Source: Candidatus Enterococcus myersii (GTDB taxonomy: Bacteria > Bacillota > Bacilli > Lactobacillales > Enterococcaceae). From it: DNA of 64,000 bases. The stretch is taken from contig NZ_JAFLVT010000006.1 of the NCBI RefSeq assembly GCF_017316025.1, positions 158,351 to 222,350 of the forward strand. Reading direction: 5' to 3'. Positions 16,701 through 24,371 of the stretch are shown here, one piece after another. The stretch's first letter is position 1. Each line of letters opens with the position of its first letter. The notes beneath the pieces were generated by a model. That model made no database searches. It had not been told where the DNA came from and saw only the letters and a list, made by a program, of their open reading frames with translations. The translations under genes and the position numbers were made by a program.

Positions 16701-19634
16701 AGTGTGAACGACCAATCATTTATCTACGATGACGACAAAAATGTCGTAGTAAAAGTTTATAAAGCTAAATCCGATGGTAAAAACGGTTTTGTAAAAGATG
16801 GTGACGCACTCATCTTCGCTGAAGATGATAAACCTTATGTGTCAGTTGATGCAGTAAATGGAACACAAACATTGACGATTGACTTAGGCGAATCAATTAG
16901 TTCACCATATATTGTTGAGTATCAAACATTGCTTGATCCTGGAATTAAAAATAATGAAAAAATCAGCAATAGTGCGACTCTTTTTGGAAAAGATATTAGT
17001 ATTCAAAATACTAGTAAGGAAGTTGTAATAAAATCGACAGATGGAGAAGGTACCTCAAGTGGTAAAAACGGATCCCTAACGATTGAAAAACTAGATAAAG
17101 ATAATAATTTGATTACTAGCGACTCTGCTTTCTTTGATCTTTATCGCAAAGATAATGATGGAAATCTGGCACTCTTGTTCTCTGATATTGAAGTTAAAGG
17201 GGATAAGATTATTGAAGATGGTATAGAAGTTAATCAAATTTCAAATCTACGTTATGGAACTTATGTTATCGTGGAAAACACCGCACCAAATGGTTACGTG
17301 AAAAACGATCAGAAATCTGAATTTGTTATCTCGAAAGATCAAGTACACTATACGTTTAGTTTAGTTAATCAACGCCAAATTTTACCAGGCAGTGTACAAC
17401 TAGAAGCGAAGAAAGAATTAAGCGGTCGCCCCTTAAAAGCAGAAGAATTCAGCTTTACCCTAAAAGGTGATGGAAACGTAAATGAAACCAAGAAAAATGA
17501 CGAAGATGGTAAGATTTTATTTGATGAAATCAAATATGCCAAAGCAGGTACGTACGAATATACAATCACAGAAGCAACACCAAGCACACCAGAACTAGGG
17601 ATTACGTACGATAGTACGCAATACAAAGTTACCGTAACGGTAACAGAAAAAGCTGGGAAGTTAGAAGCAGACGTAGTATATGAAAACGTCAAATCAGAAG
17701 AAGTCCCTGTCTTCAAAAATACGTACAAAGCCATACCAGGTAGTGTACAACTAGAAGCGAAGAAAGAATTAAGCGGACGCCCATTAAAAGCAGAAGAATT
17801 CAGCTTTACCTTAAAAGGTGATGGGAACGTAAATGAAACCAAGAAAAATGATGAAGATGGCAAGATTTTATTTGATGAAATCAAATATGACAAAGCAGGT
17901 ACGTACGAATATACAATCACAGAAGCAATTCCAAGCACACCAGAACTAGGGATTACGTACGATAGTACGCAATACAAAGTTACCGTAACGGTAACAGAAA
18001 AAGCTGGGAAGCTAGAAGCAGACGTAGTATATGAAAACGTAAAAGCAGAAGAAATTCCCGTCTTCAAAAATACGTACAAAGCCATACCAGGCAGTGTACA
18101 ACTAGAAGCGAAGAAAGAATTCAGCGGACGCCCATTAAAAGCAGAAGAATTCAGCTTTACCCTAAAAGGTGATGGGAACGTAAATGAAACCAAGAAAAAT
18201 GATGAAGACGGCAAGATTTTATTTGATGAAATCAAATATGACAAAGCAGGTACGTACGAATATACGATCACAGAAGAAACACCAAGTACACCAGAACTAG
18301 GGATTACGTACGATAGTACGCAATACAAAGTTACCGTAACGGTAACAGAAAAAGCTGGGAAGTTAGAAGCAGACGTAGTATATGAAAACGTAAAAGCAGA
18401 AGAAGTCCCTGTCTTCAAAAATACGTACAAAGCCATACCAGGCAGTGTACAACTAGAAGCGAAGAAAGAATTAAGCGGTCGCCCATTAAAAGCAGAAGAA
18501 TTCAGCTTTACCCTAAAAGGTGATGGGAACGTAAATGAAACCAAGAAAAATGATGAAGACGGTAAGATTTTATTTGATGAAATCAAATATGACAAAGCAG
18601 GTACGTACGAATATACAATCACAGAAGCAACACCAAGCACACCAGAACTAGGGGTTACGTACGATAGTACGCAATACAAAGTTACCGTAACGGTAACAGA
18701 AAAAGCTGGGAAGCTAGAAGCAGACGTAGTATATGAAAACGTCAAAGAAGAAGAAATCCCCGTCTTCAAAAATACGTATAAAGCCATACCAGGCAGTGTA
18801 CAACTAGAAGCGAAGAAAGAATTAAGCGGTCGCCCATTAAAAGCAGAAGAATTCAGCTTTACCCTAAAAGGTGATGGGAACGTAAATGAAACCAAGAAAA
18901 ATGATGAAGACGGTAAGATTTTATTTGATGAAATCAAATATGACAAAGCAGGTACGTACGAATATACAATCACAGAAGCAATTCCAGAAGTAAAAGATCC
19001 AAACATTACCTATGATGACACTGAATTTAAAGTAACTGTTAATGTGGAAGAGAAAGCTGGAAAACTAGTGGTGAATGCTAATTATTCAGTAAATGGTCAA
19101 AGCGTTGACAATCTATCTTTCAAAAACTCGTATACACCACCAAAAACAGTTAATAAAGGTGAGATTTTATTGAAGAAGGTCGATAGTAAAACTGGGAAAA
19201 CTTTAGCAAATGCCGAGTTCAAATTATTGACTGTTGATGATAATCCAGTTGTAGGTTATGAAAAAATTGTCACTCGTGAAGATGGAACAATCTTTATCAA
19301 AGGTCTTGGAGACGGTAGCTATAAGCTAATCGAGACGAAAGCACCAGCAGGATACCAGATTGATGAAACGCCAATCAGATTTTCAGTAAAAAATAGTCAA
19401 CCTAGTCAAAAAGAAATCAGCAAAGAAAATACAAGAATTCCATTGTCGAAGACACATGGTACAAATGAAAATAATGAAATTTCGACGAATTTAAATACTA
19501 CTAGAAAAACAACTACTACCAAGCGTATGCCGGCAACTGGCAGTACAAGTAGTTGGAGCTTGATTTTAATAGGCATATTTTTCTTAGTTTCTTTTGGCTG
19601 TGTTTTATTGGGAAAATTAAGAAAGCATAGTTAA
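13779..19634 (+). CDS. Giant wall-anchored MSCRAMM-type adhesin with Cna-B/Spy0128-like repeats
   Basis: A cell-wall adhesin of 1951 residues. A signal peptide is cut probably after Ala27 (PLSVFA-E). Next come two beta-sandwich-like regions (about 30-340), then about five modules, each opening with a pattern like hydrophobic-x-W-x-hydrophobic-x-hydrophobic-N (near residues 355, 490, 632, 812, 952), like collagen-binding/MSCRAMM B-type domains. A SpaA/Cna-B domain follows (about 1095-1200), then five tandem 117-residue Spy0128-like pilin-linker domains (about 1203-1787), another Cna-B domain (about 1792-1880, ending IETKAPAGY), a Thr/Asn-rich linker, the sorting signal MPATG (1917-1921), a membrane span and a basic tail. 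Lys in AKKEL, Glu in YTITE and Asn in FKNTY fit intramolecular isopeptide bonds. No sortase gene is nearby; the housekeeping sortase probably anchors it. Its ligand is unknown. Confidence 0.9.
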   Translation: MNRLKKLWSLTAIFGMVIGMIPLSVFAETTEVTKVEITQAKITNAMDESITKENRLNQGEAVKIQLGWSLNKPALVEKGTSQIIELPNNLNYPDQSGQLADMGSFQLRGNQLRLTFNQNYKLSVDEKTPDFSSVKLYAGMLTLTATTIAQNLETEKVSFGKNISQTLYYNKQVDPAADPLVEKVTPQKRGIQKELNHNLKERGINLFNNMKITDLDGNEFSESNPAVKDANIKIHFDWSLDNSVDLQAGDFYEYQLPDYFSIHNSVNGDLKNDAGKTLGKFTLNQSGKLVVTFNEAGVNLSDREGTIDLQTELKLVTENEEVEIVTDIKDDDGEEINITIPVVKGDINKTGMINADNTVSWTIIVNEDRKELRNPIVTEHFPEGMKLLYHSYFVMNDAGVWEKSPDGFIQGWEVSEKRQYVYKLSKDIMNKPVKIVVNMKVTDKEKLEFLNKATITGDNFLENAAEASVSFNNKENYKMCTDYNVNTGIFNWEAKTTYSQDGGIFKDWMYQKYQDPSTANHYLLKDTIEVYDENNDLVTNWTYSEEPDDSKTKDDKIVHFTLKFADKGVYKIKYTTQSFVVPVPIQTEIYNTATIIDGDDSEDVTGGEKVAVDGTLGVDKGINTKDFANHTFDWQVRVNKNRILMKDAVIADKFTSLNGTNVSAMQLIEDSLEITAENGTTKKLVKGTDYTLEKLAGDPDYKTGFTVKLINNYAATTDLIIMKYKTKYSIDEQNSETNGPARIKFDNSVLVTYTGEDGRPHTDGDECAVWLHKDLSYNGLKFGKYVPKGGEVASAYTHENPFSETIAEKDSVYWTALFNTWKRELPKDTTIEEALGEGQTARDIVIYDVNINPSAVIVASLGTKWVEDTDYKIEEKDGKSVITLLKEKNNPFAIFVAADAAEEVYKYKNVATMTIPGMKDPLKVEGMAEKSDKDAWIDKSGVQGTGDDYRKINWSVVLNKDAHKIVEPYIQDTISVNDQSFIYDDDKNVVVKVYKAKSDGKNGFVKDGDALIFAEDDKPYVSVDAVNGTQTLTIDLGESISSPYIVEYQTLLDPGIKNNEKISNSATLFGKDISIQNTSKEVVIKSTDGEGTSSGKNGSLTIEKLDKDNNLITSDSAFFDLYRKDNDGNLALLFSDIEVKGDKIIEDGIEVNQISNLRYGTYVIVENTAPNGYVKNDQKSEFVISKDQVHYTFSLVNQRQILPGSVQLEAKKELSGRPLKAEEFSFTLKGDGNVNETKKNDEDGKILFDEIKYAKAGTYEYTITEATPSTPELGITYDSTQYKVTVTVTEKAGKLEADVVYENVKSEEVPVFKNTYKAIPGSVQLEAKKELSGRPLKAEEFSFTLKGDGNVNETKKNDEDGKILFDEIKYDKAGTYEYTITEAIPSTPELGITYDSTQYKVTVTVTEKAGKLEADVVYENVKAEEIPVFKNTYKAIPGSVQLEAKKEFSGRPLKAEEFSFTLKGDGNVNETKKNDEDGKILFDEIKYDKAGTYEYTITEETPSTPELGITYDSTQYKVTVTVTEKAGKLEADVVYENVKAEEVPVFKNTYKAIPGSVQLEAKKELSGRPLKAEEFSFTLKGDGNVNETKKNDEDGKILFDEIKYDKAGTYEYTITEATPSTPELGVTYDSTQYKVTVTVTEKAGKLEADVVYENVKEEEIPVFKNTYKAIPGSVQLEAKKELSGRPLKAEEFSFTLKGDGNVNETKKNDEDGKILFDEIKYDKAGTYEYTITEAIPEVKDPNITYDDTEFKVTVNVEEKAGKLVVNANYSVNGQSVDNLSFKNSYTPPKTVNKGEILLKKVDSKTGKTLANAEFKLLTVDDNPVVGYEKIVTREDGTIFIKGLGDGSYKLIETKAPAGYQIDETPIRFSVKNSQPSQKEISKENTRIPLSKTHGTNENNEISTNLNTTRKTTTTKRMPATGSTSSWSLILIGIFFLVSFGCVLLGKLRKHS
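17385..19139 (+). repeat. Five tandem 351-bp coding repeats
   Basis: Units start at 17385, 17736, 18087, 18438 and 18789, each exactly 351 bp (117 codons). The first four differ by only a few bases; the fifth is identical in its first half and then diverges (PEVKDPNITYDDTEF). The near-identity at third codon positions shows recent duplication or gene conversion, so copy number is likely to vary between strains. Confidence 0.95.
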
Positions 19635-19637
19635 ATA

Positions 19638-19839
19638 TGTACCGATCCCCAGAAGTTAAATTAGCAAACTAACCTTTGGCGGTCGGTATTTTTATGACGA
19701 AATATAGTTTTGAATTAAAGTCGAAAATCATTCATGAGCCTTTAGAAGGCAAAGGAGATCACTGTTATCTGGTTGAGATTCTTGAAACCTCAAAATTTTC
19801 GAAAGCAATCTTTATGTATTGGCAAAAAGTGTGGCTTCC
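19638..19839 (+). mobile_element. IS3-family (IS150-group) left-end remnant with 5' fragment of orfA
   Basis: Four bases after the adhesin stop codon begins TGTACCGATCCCCAGAAGTT, which with TAACCTTTGGCGGTCGGT (19670-19687) forms the imperfect stem-loop seen at the left end of many IS3-family elements. An ATG at 19694 opens MTKYSFELKSKIIHEPLEGKG, typical of the N-terminus of the IS3 OrfA helix-turn-helix protein. The reading then degrades and at about 19840 runs into the copied TSUP tail. OrfB and the right end are absent. The stem-loop with its T run may now serve as the adhesin terminator. Confidence 0.7.
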
Positions 19840-19895
19840 TTGTAGTGGTACTCTTAATCAATTTATATAACGGCTGGCAGATTGTGGTGGAATAA
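19840..19895 (+). repeat. 56-bp direct repeat, right copy (orphan TSUP 3' end)
   Basis: This copy matches 55 of 56 bases of the TSUP gene end at 11339-11394, including its stop codon, but has no gene body attached; it is fused to the IS3 remnant on its left. With the left copy it encloses about 8.5 kb. Confidence 0.92.
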
Positions 19896-19930
19896 AAAAT
19901 GGCAGGATAATACGTTTAAAGGAGCATTTA

Positions 19931-20311
19931 ATGATAATAAAAAAATACACACAAGCAGATGAAAAAGCCCTCTTTGCACTAATTGAACAAGAAGGTGTCG
20001 AATGGGCAGAATATTATGATACTAAAAAAGAACAGTATCAAAAAGCACTGGCACATTCCATCACCTACGTATTATATGAAGAAGAGTTATGCGGGTATTG
20101 TCGCTGTCGTAATGATGATGGGTTTGGCATTTATATTTATGATTTACTGGTGGACAAAAATTATCGCGGGAAAAGCTATGGGCGCGCTTTGATGCAGCAG
20201 ATCAAGCGGGATTATCCACAAGTGGCAGTCTATGTCATGAGTGATGTCAATTCCTATTATGAAAAGCAAGGATACGCGGAAGTAGGCACTATTTTTGCAG
20301 TAGAACTTTAG
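19931..20311 (+). CDS. GNAT-family N-acetyltransferase
   Basis: A small (126-residue) acetyltransferase of the GNAT fold; the acceptor is unknown. The acetyl-CoA-binding pattern is visible as LLVDKNYRGKSYGRALMQQI (about residues 75-94, the R/Q-x-x-G-x-G/A motif), followed by the beta-strand and aromatic segment YEKQGYAEVG near the C-terminus. AAAGGAG lies 7 bases before the ATG. It starts 35 bp after the right copy of the 56-bp repeat, so it is probably the first gene beyond the inserted block and formerly adjacent to the TSUP gene. The gene is followed by a terminator shared with the convergent DHH gene. Confidence 0.85.
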   Translation: MIIKKYTQADEKALFALIEQEGVEWAEYYDTKKEQYQKALAHSITYVLYEEELCGYCRCRNDDGFGIYIYDLLVDKNYRGKSYGRALMQQIKRDYPQVAVYVMSDVNSYYEKQGYAEVGTIFAVEL

Positions 20312-20422
20312 CGTTTTAATTTATAAGTGCAAAAAATAGCTGTAACAAAAATATTTCCCGATAATTTGCGAAAAAAATTTAGTTAGTAAAGCTAACCTAA
20401 CCTTAAAAGCACTACGACGTCT

Positions 20423-20503
20423 AAAAAAAGACGCTCCTTTCTGATAGCGACCGCAAAAAGTCTAACTTTTTCGAGCGCTATAGTTTGAAAGGGCGTCTTT
20501 TTT
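20423..20503. terminator. Bidirectional terminator between GNAT and DHH genes
   Basis: A long stem-loop: AAAAAAGACGCTCCTTTC (20424-20441) pairs with GAAAGGGCGTCTTTTTT (20487-20503), with a further GATAGCG/CGCTAT stem and an AAAAAGT/ACTTTTT inner hairpin. A runs and T runs on both sides let it work in both directions, which suits the converging genes. Confidence 0.85.
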
Positions 20504-20514
20504 GACGAATTAAA

Positions 20515-21555
20515 TTAGCGTTTTACATCCAAAAATAAGTTCAATGGAGCGGCAGGATTTTCACTATCGGAAATAAAATATTGAATTTCAGCAAAGGCAC
20601 CGCCGGAAGCACGCTTGTGGCCGCCGCCGTTAAAATAACGCGCAGCAAGGACAGATAAGTCGATATCGTCGTTATTGGTACGTAAAGAGACACCTTTACC
20701 GTTTAGGACCAAACTAAAATCAACTTCTTTTTTTGTTTCCGGATGTTCTAGCCGAGCCAACGCATTGCCTAAAACAGAAGTGTATTGTTCCCCAAAAGTG
20801 TAGGCAAAAGTTTTGCCGTCTAGGACGCCAAATTGGGCTTTTAGTGATTTGCTGCGGACATAATCAGCTTCTTTTTCCTTTAGAGCTGCGATGATTTCGC
20901 TGTAATCAAAAAGCAAGTTAAGACCTGCGGACATCACACTGCCCATTAGTTCAATGCGTTTGTCCCAACTGTAGAAGTAAAAAAGATTGTTAAATTCAGC
21001 AGCAGATTCTTTGTAAGCGGCATTGGGATTTAACTGCCAATCCCAGCAGTCATAGCAGCGAATAATATCAGCAACATTTGCCAAACGCTGCCATACTTCA
21101 TCTTGAAATAGTTCGGTGGGCATTTTGCCAACTAAGACTTTAAATAACACACTAGTCGCAGAATGTTTTAAATTTGTCGCCTCGTCTGCCACGATAATAG
21201 AAGCATTTTTAGGATAGTTTTCATTAACGTGGACAGAAGTGATGTGGTGATCGAAAATATGCCAGCTAATTTTATTTTCAGCACAATAGGCCGCTAATTG
21301 CGCGATCACATCGTCGGAAGGACAAATATCGGTAATGTAAAGCTCTGTTACGGGGTCTTCATTTGTTTGGATAAAGTTTAACACGTGTTTATCAATCGTC
21401 CCGTCAGCACCAGGTTCAGAGTAACCCACGGGCAAATAATTTTCTGCCACGTAACCTTTTTGTTCTTGTAAAATGGCTTGTAATAATAAAGCGGACCCCA
21501 CGCCGTCTAAGTCGGTATGGGAAAATTGTTTGATTAAAGTTGGTTTGTTTTCCAT
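20515..21555 (-). CDS. DHH-family phosphoesterase (NrnB-like)
   Basis: A cytoplasmic DHH/DHHA1 phosphoesterase, most like the oligoribonuclease NrnB, which degrades short RNAs and pAp-type nucleotides. The 346 residues show the motif I segment FSHTDLDGVGSALLLQ (about residues 11-26), the DHH motif in WHIFDHHIT (about 98-106) and the C-terminal GGGHKRASGGAF of the DHHA1 domain (about 313-324). Bacillus NrnB is somewhat longer. It is monocistronic, converging on the GNAT gene. A related role in cyclic-dinucleotide turnover (pGpG/pApA) is possible but is not shown by the sequence. Confidence 0.85.
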   Translation of the reverse strand: MENKPTLIKQFSHTDLDGVGSALLLQAILQEQKGYVAENYLPVGYSEPGADGTIDKHVLNFIQTNEDPVTELYITDICPSDDVIAQLAAYCAENKISWHIFDHHITSVHVNENYPKNASIIVADEATNLKHSATSVLFKVLVGKMPTELFQDEVWQRLANVADIIRCYDCWDWQLNPNAAYKESAAEFNNLFYFYSWDKRIELMGSVMSAGLNLLFDYSEIIAALKEKEADYVRSKSLKAQFGVLDGKTFAYTFGEQYTSVLGNALARLEHPETKKEVDFSLVLNGKGVSLRTNNDDIDLSVLAARYFNGGGHKRASGGAFAEIQYFISDSENPAAPLNLFLDVKR

Positions 21556-21813
21556 GCTAGTTGCCTACTTTCTTTCTTGATTCTTGCAACGTAATACTAC
21601 ACCATCGGGATAAGTTTTGATAGTAAGAGGAGCGTAAAAGTGATTCCAAAGATATAGGAATGTACAAAAATTATAGTTCAGTAGGTTAAAGATAATTAGC
21701 TGTTTTGTCATGCGTATCTTTCGAGTTATTTTCTCCCCTAAGCTACAATGAAAGTATGAAAAAGCTGTTGGCTAAAAATTTTTTTATTTTTAGTGGCAGG
21801 AAGGTGGGAAAAT

Positions 21814-23346
21814 ATGGAAGCGTTACGGCAAACGTTGATAGAGCGAAAGGGCGAATTGGTTTCAGCGCTAGTTGAGCATATTAGCATTTCGCTAGTCGCC
21901 TTATTATTTGCGATGGTAATTGCGATACCGCTAGCGATTTGGTTGGTTAAATATAAGAAGTTAGCAGAAATTATGTTACAAATTACTGGAGTCTTACAAA
22001 CAATTCCGTCGTTGGCTCTCTTAGGACTATTGATTCCTCTAGTGGGAATCGGGACAGTGCCGGCGATTATTGCACTGGTGATTTACGCTCTCTTGCCGAT
22101 TTTTCAAAGTACCTACATCGGTTTAAGTGAAATTGATCCTTCATTAGAAGAGGCAGCGGACGCTTTTGGGATGAGTCGGTTTCGCAAGTTGCGCAAAGTG
22201 GAGCTGCCGATTGCTTTACCGGTGATTATTTCTGGAATTCGTACGGCGTTAGTTTTAATTATCGGAACGGCAACACTGGCGGCGTTAATTGGCGCCGGCG
22301 GTCTGGGGACTTTTATTTTATTGGGAATTGACCGCAATGATACGAGTTTAATTATTATTGGCGCTGTGAGTTCTGCTTTATTGGCCATTATTTTTAGTAC
22401 GGCTATTCGGCTGTTACAAAAAGTGCGGCCGCGGGTGATTATTACAAGCTTAGCGGCGCTATTTTTGGTAATCGGCGGTATTGGCTTGTCCCAATCAGCG
22501 CTTTTTCAACCTGAAAAAGTGACGATTGCCGGAAAATTAGGGGCAGAGCCGGAAATTTTGATTAATATGTACAAAGAATTAATTGAAGAAAATAGTGACG
22601 TGCAGGTGGAATTAAAGCCTAATTTTGGTAAAACGACCTTCTTATTCAGTGCTTTAAAAAATGATCAAATCGACATTTACCCTGAATTCACCGGAACAGT
22701 TTTGGAATCGTTGGTTCAAGTACCAAAAAAAGATACCGGCAAGCATTCGGCGGAAAAAACCTATACCTTAGCCAAAAATTTATTGGCTAAACAAGCGAAG
22801 CTAGAATTTTTAGCGCCAATGGCTTATGAAAATACTTACGCTTTGGCTGTGAAAAAGTCTTTTGCAAAAGAACATGATTTAAAAACAATTAGCGATTTGA
22901 AAAAAATCGAAAATCAGGTTCACGCTGGATTTACGTTAGAATTTAACGATCGTAATGATGGCAATAAAGGCTTGAAAGATGTGTATCAATTGCAGTTAAA
23001 GGTTAGTCAGATGGAGCCGGCTTTGCGGTATACGGCCATTAATAACGGCGATGTGAATGTCATCGACGCCTATTCAACCGATAGTGAAATTAAGCAATAT
23101 GATTTAATGACCCTACAAGATGACGCGCATCTTTTTCCACCTTATCAAGGTGCACCTTTAATGCGGCAAGATTTTGCTCAAAAGCATCCTGAAATTGTGA
23201 AAAGTTTGAATCGCCTAAAAGGAAAAATTACCGAAGCTGAGATGGTGGCCATGAATTACGCTGTAAATGTTGAAGGGCAAAAACCAGCAAAAGTCGCCAA
23301 GGATTATTTAGTGCAAAATGGACTTTTAGGGGGCGAGGGAAAATGA
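21814..23346 (+). CDS. ABC importer permease/substrate-binding fusion (EgtU-like, OpuBB-BC type)
   Basis: A fusion of an ABC permease and its extracellular binding domain, in the quaternary-amine transporter class. The start chosen is ATG 21814, five bases after an AGGTGGG ribosome site, rather than GTG 21793. Residues about 20-215 are the permease, with the EAA-type loop [20 protein letters not shown]; residues about 230-510 are a type II binding domain anchored by a last membrane span. The binding domain begins [20 protein letters not shown], which resembles the ergothioneine importer EgtU more than betaine or choline binders, which usually read like GSKNFTEQ. Substrate is therefore tentative. 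The stop overlaps the ATPase start (ATGA). Confidence 0.8.
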   Translation: MEALRQTLIERKGELVSALVEHISISLVALLFAMVIAIPLAIWLVKYKKLAEIMLQITGVLQTIPSLALLGLLIPLVGIGTVPAIIALVIYALLPIFQSTYIGLSEIDPSLEEAADAFGMSRFRKLRKVELPIALPVIISGIRTALVLIIGTATLAALIGAGGLGTFILLGIDRNDTSLIIIGAVSSALLAIIFSTAIRLLQKVRPRVIITSLAALFLVIGGIGLSQSALFQPEKVTIAGKLGAEPEILINMYKELIEENSDVQVELKPNFGKTTFLFSALKNDQIDIYPEFTGTVLESLVQVPKKDTGKHSAEKTYTLAKNLLAKQAKLEFLAPMAYENTYALAVKKSFAKEHDLKTISDLKKIENQVHAGFTLEFNDRNDGNKGLKDVYQLQLKVSQMEPALRYTAINNGDVNVIDAYSTDSEIKQYDLMTLQDDAHLFPPYQGAPLMRQDFAQKHPEIVKSLNRLKGKITEAEMVAMNYAVNVEGQKPAKVAKDYLVQNGLLGGEGK

Positions 23347-24281
23347 GCGATTTAGTTGTTTTTGACCATGTAGGGAAAAAATTTGATGACAGTACAGCAT
23401 TAGAAGATGTCACTTTTCAGATTAAAACCGGTGAAATTTTTGTCTTAGTAGGTTCTTCTGGCAGTGGCAAAACGACTTCTTTAAAAATGATCAATGCTTT
23501 ACATGTGCCTACTAGCGGGGATATTTATTTCAAAGATAAAAAAATTAAAGACTACGATACACAAAAATTACGCTGGCAAATCGGCTATGTGTTGCAGCAG
23601 ATTGCGCTTTTTCCTACGATGACGGTTTTAGAAAATATTGAAGTTATTCCTGAAATGTTAGGTTGGAGTAAAGAAAAGCGTAAAGAACGGGCCTTTGAAT
23701 TACTAAAAGCCGTAGAATTGGACCCAGAAGTTTACGCCAAGCGTATGCCGGGAGAATTATCTGGAGGCGAGCAGCAACGAGTGGGGATACTGCGCGCGTT
23801 AGCTGCTAAACCAGATGTTATATTGATGGATGAACCATTTAGCGCCCTTGATCCGATTTCAAGAGAGCAATTGCAAAATCTCGTTTTAACACTGCACAAA
23901 GATTTGCAAAACACGATTGTTTTTGTTACCCACGATATGAAAGAAGCCATAAAACTAGGCGATCGCATTGCAGTGATGAAAGAAGGAAAGCTGATTCAAT
24001 GCGATACTCCGGCAGAAATTGCGGCCAATCCGGCAAATGAATTTGTCGCCGAATTCTTTAAAGGGATAAAAGCAGTGGGTCAACCACTACAGACAAAATT
24101 AGAAGTTGTCGTAAAAGAGGGCTTTTATACAAAAGATGAAAAAGCTACTTATCCGATTGTGGCACTGGGGGAAACTGTGCAGGCAAGTTTACCGCTGTTA
24201 GCAAAAAATAATGTACGGGTGGCAGAGGATAAAATAATTACCCCCGCGGATATCCTCAATTTTTTAGCGGCTAATCCTTAA
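23343..24281 (+). CDS. ABC importer ATPase (EgtV-like, OpuCA type)
   Basis: The ATP-hydrolysing partner of the preceding permease fusion. The 312 residues show Walker [13 protein letters not shown] (about residues 37-48), the signature LSGGEQQR, Walker [14 protein letters not shown] and the switch histidine in FVTHDMKEA. The C-terminal about 75 residues are shorter than the paired CBS domains of osmoregulated OpuCA and do not read as clear CBS repeats, which weakens a role in ionic-strength sensing. It overlaps the permease gene by 4 bases and lies 90 bp before a flavin disulfide reductase, so a role in taking up a thiol or thione compound is plausible. Confidence 0.88.
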   Translation: MSDLVVFDHVGKKFDDSTALEDVTFQIKTGEIFVLVGSSGSGKTTSLKMINALHVPTSGDIYFKDKKIKDYDTQKLRWQIGYVLQQIALFPTMTVLENIEVIPEMLGWSKEKRKERAFELLKAVELDPEVYAKRMPGELSGGEQQRVGILRALAAKPDVILMDEPFSALDPISREQLQNLVLTLHKDLQNTIVFVTHDMKEAIKLGDRIAVMKEGKLIQCDTPAEIAANPANEFVAEFFKGIKAVGQPLQTKLEVVVKEGFYTKDEKATYPIVALGETVQASLPLLAKNNVRVAEDKIITPADILNFLAANP

Positions 24282-24371
24282 AAGGTTAACCTGACAAAAA
24301 GCACAATAAGATGCCTAAGTAGGCGTTAGCAGGTTTGGGACAATCATTAAAAATTAGTGGAGGGTGACAAG

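Noticed and set aside
17369..19006. Long open frame on the minus strand (545 codons) across the adhesin repeats
   Set aside because: It is the shadow of the repetitive adhesin coding sequence, with no ribosome site and a Ser/Phe-rich composition typical of antisense frames.
20379..20400. TTAGTTAG-TAAAG-CTAACCTAA, resembling a DtxR/IdeR-type iron box
   Set aside because: Spacing does not fit the 19-bp DtxR consensus and it lies between converging genes with no promoter to control.
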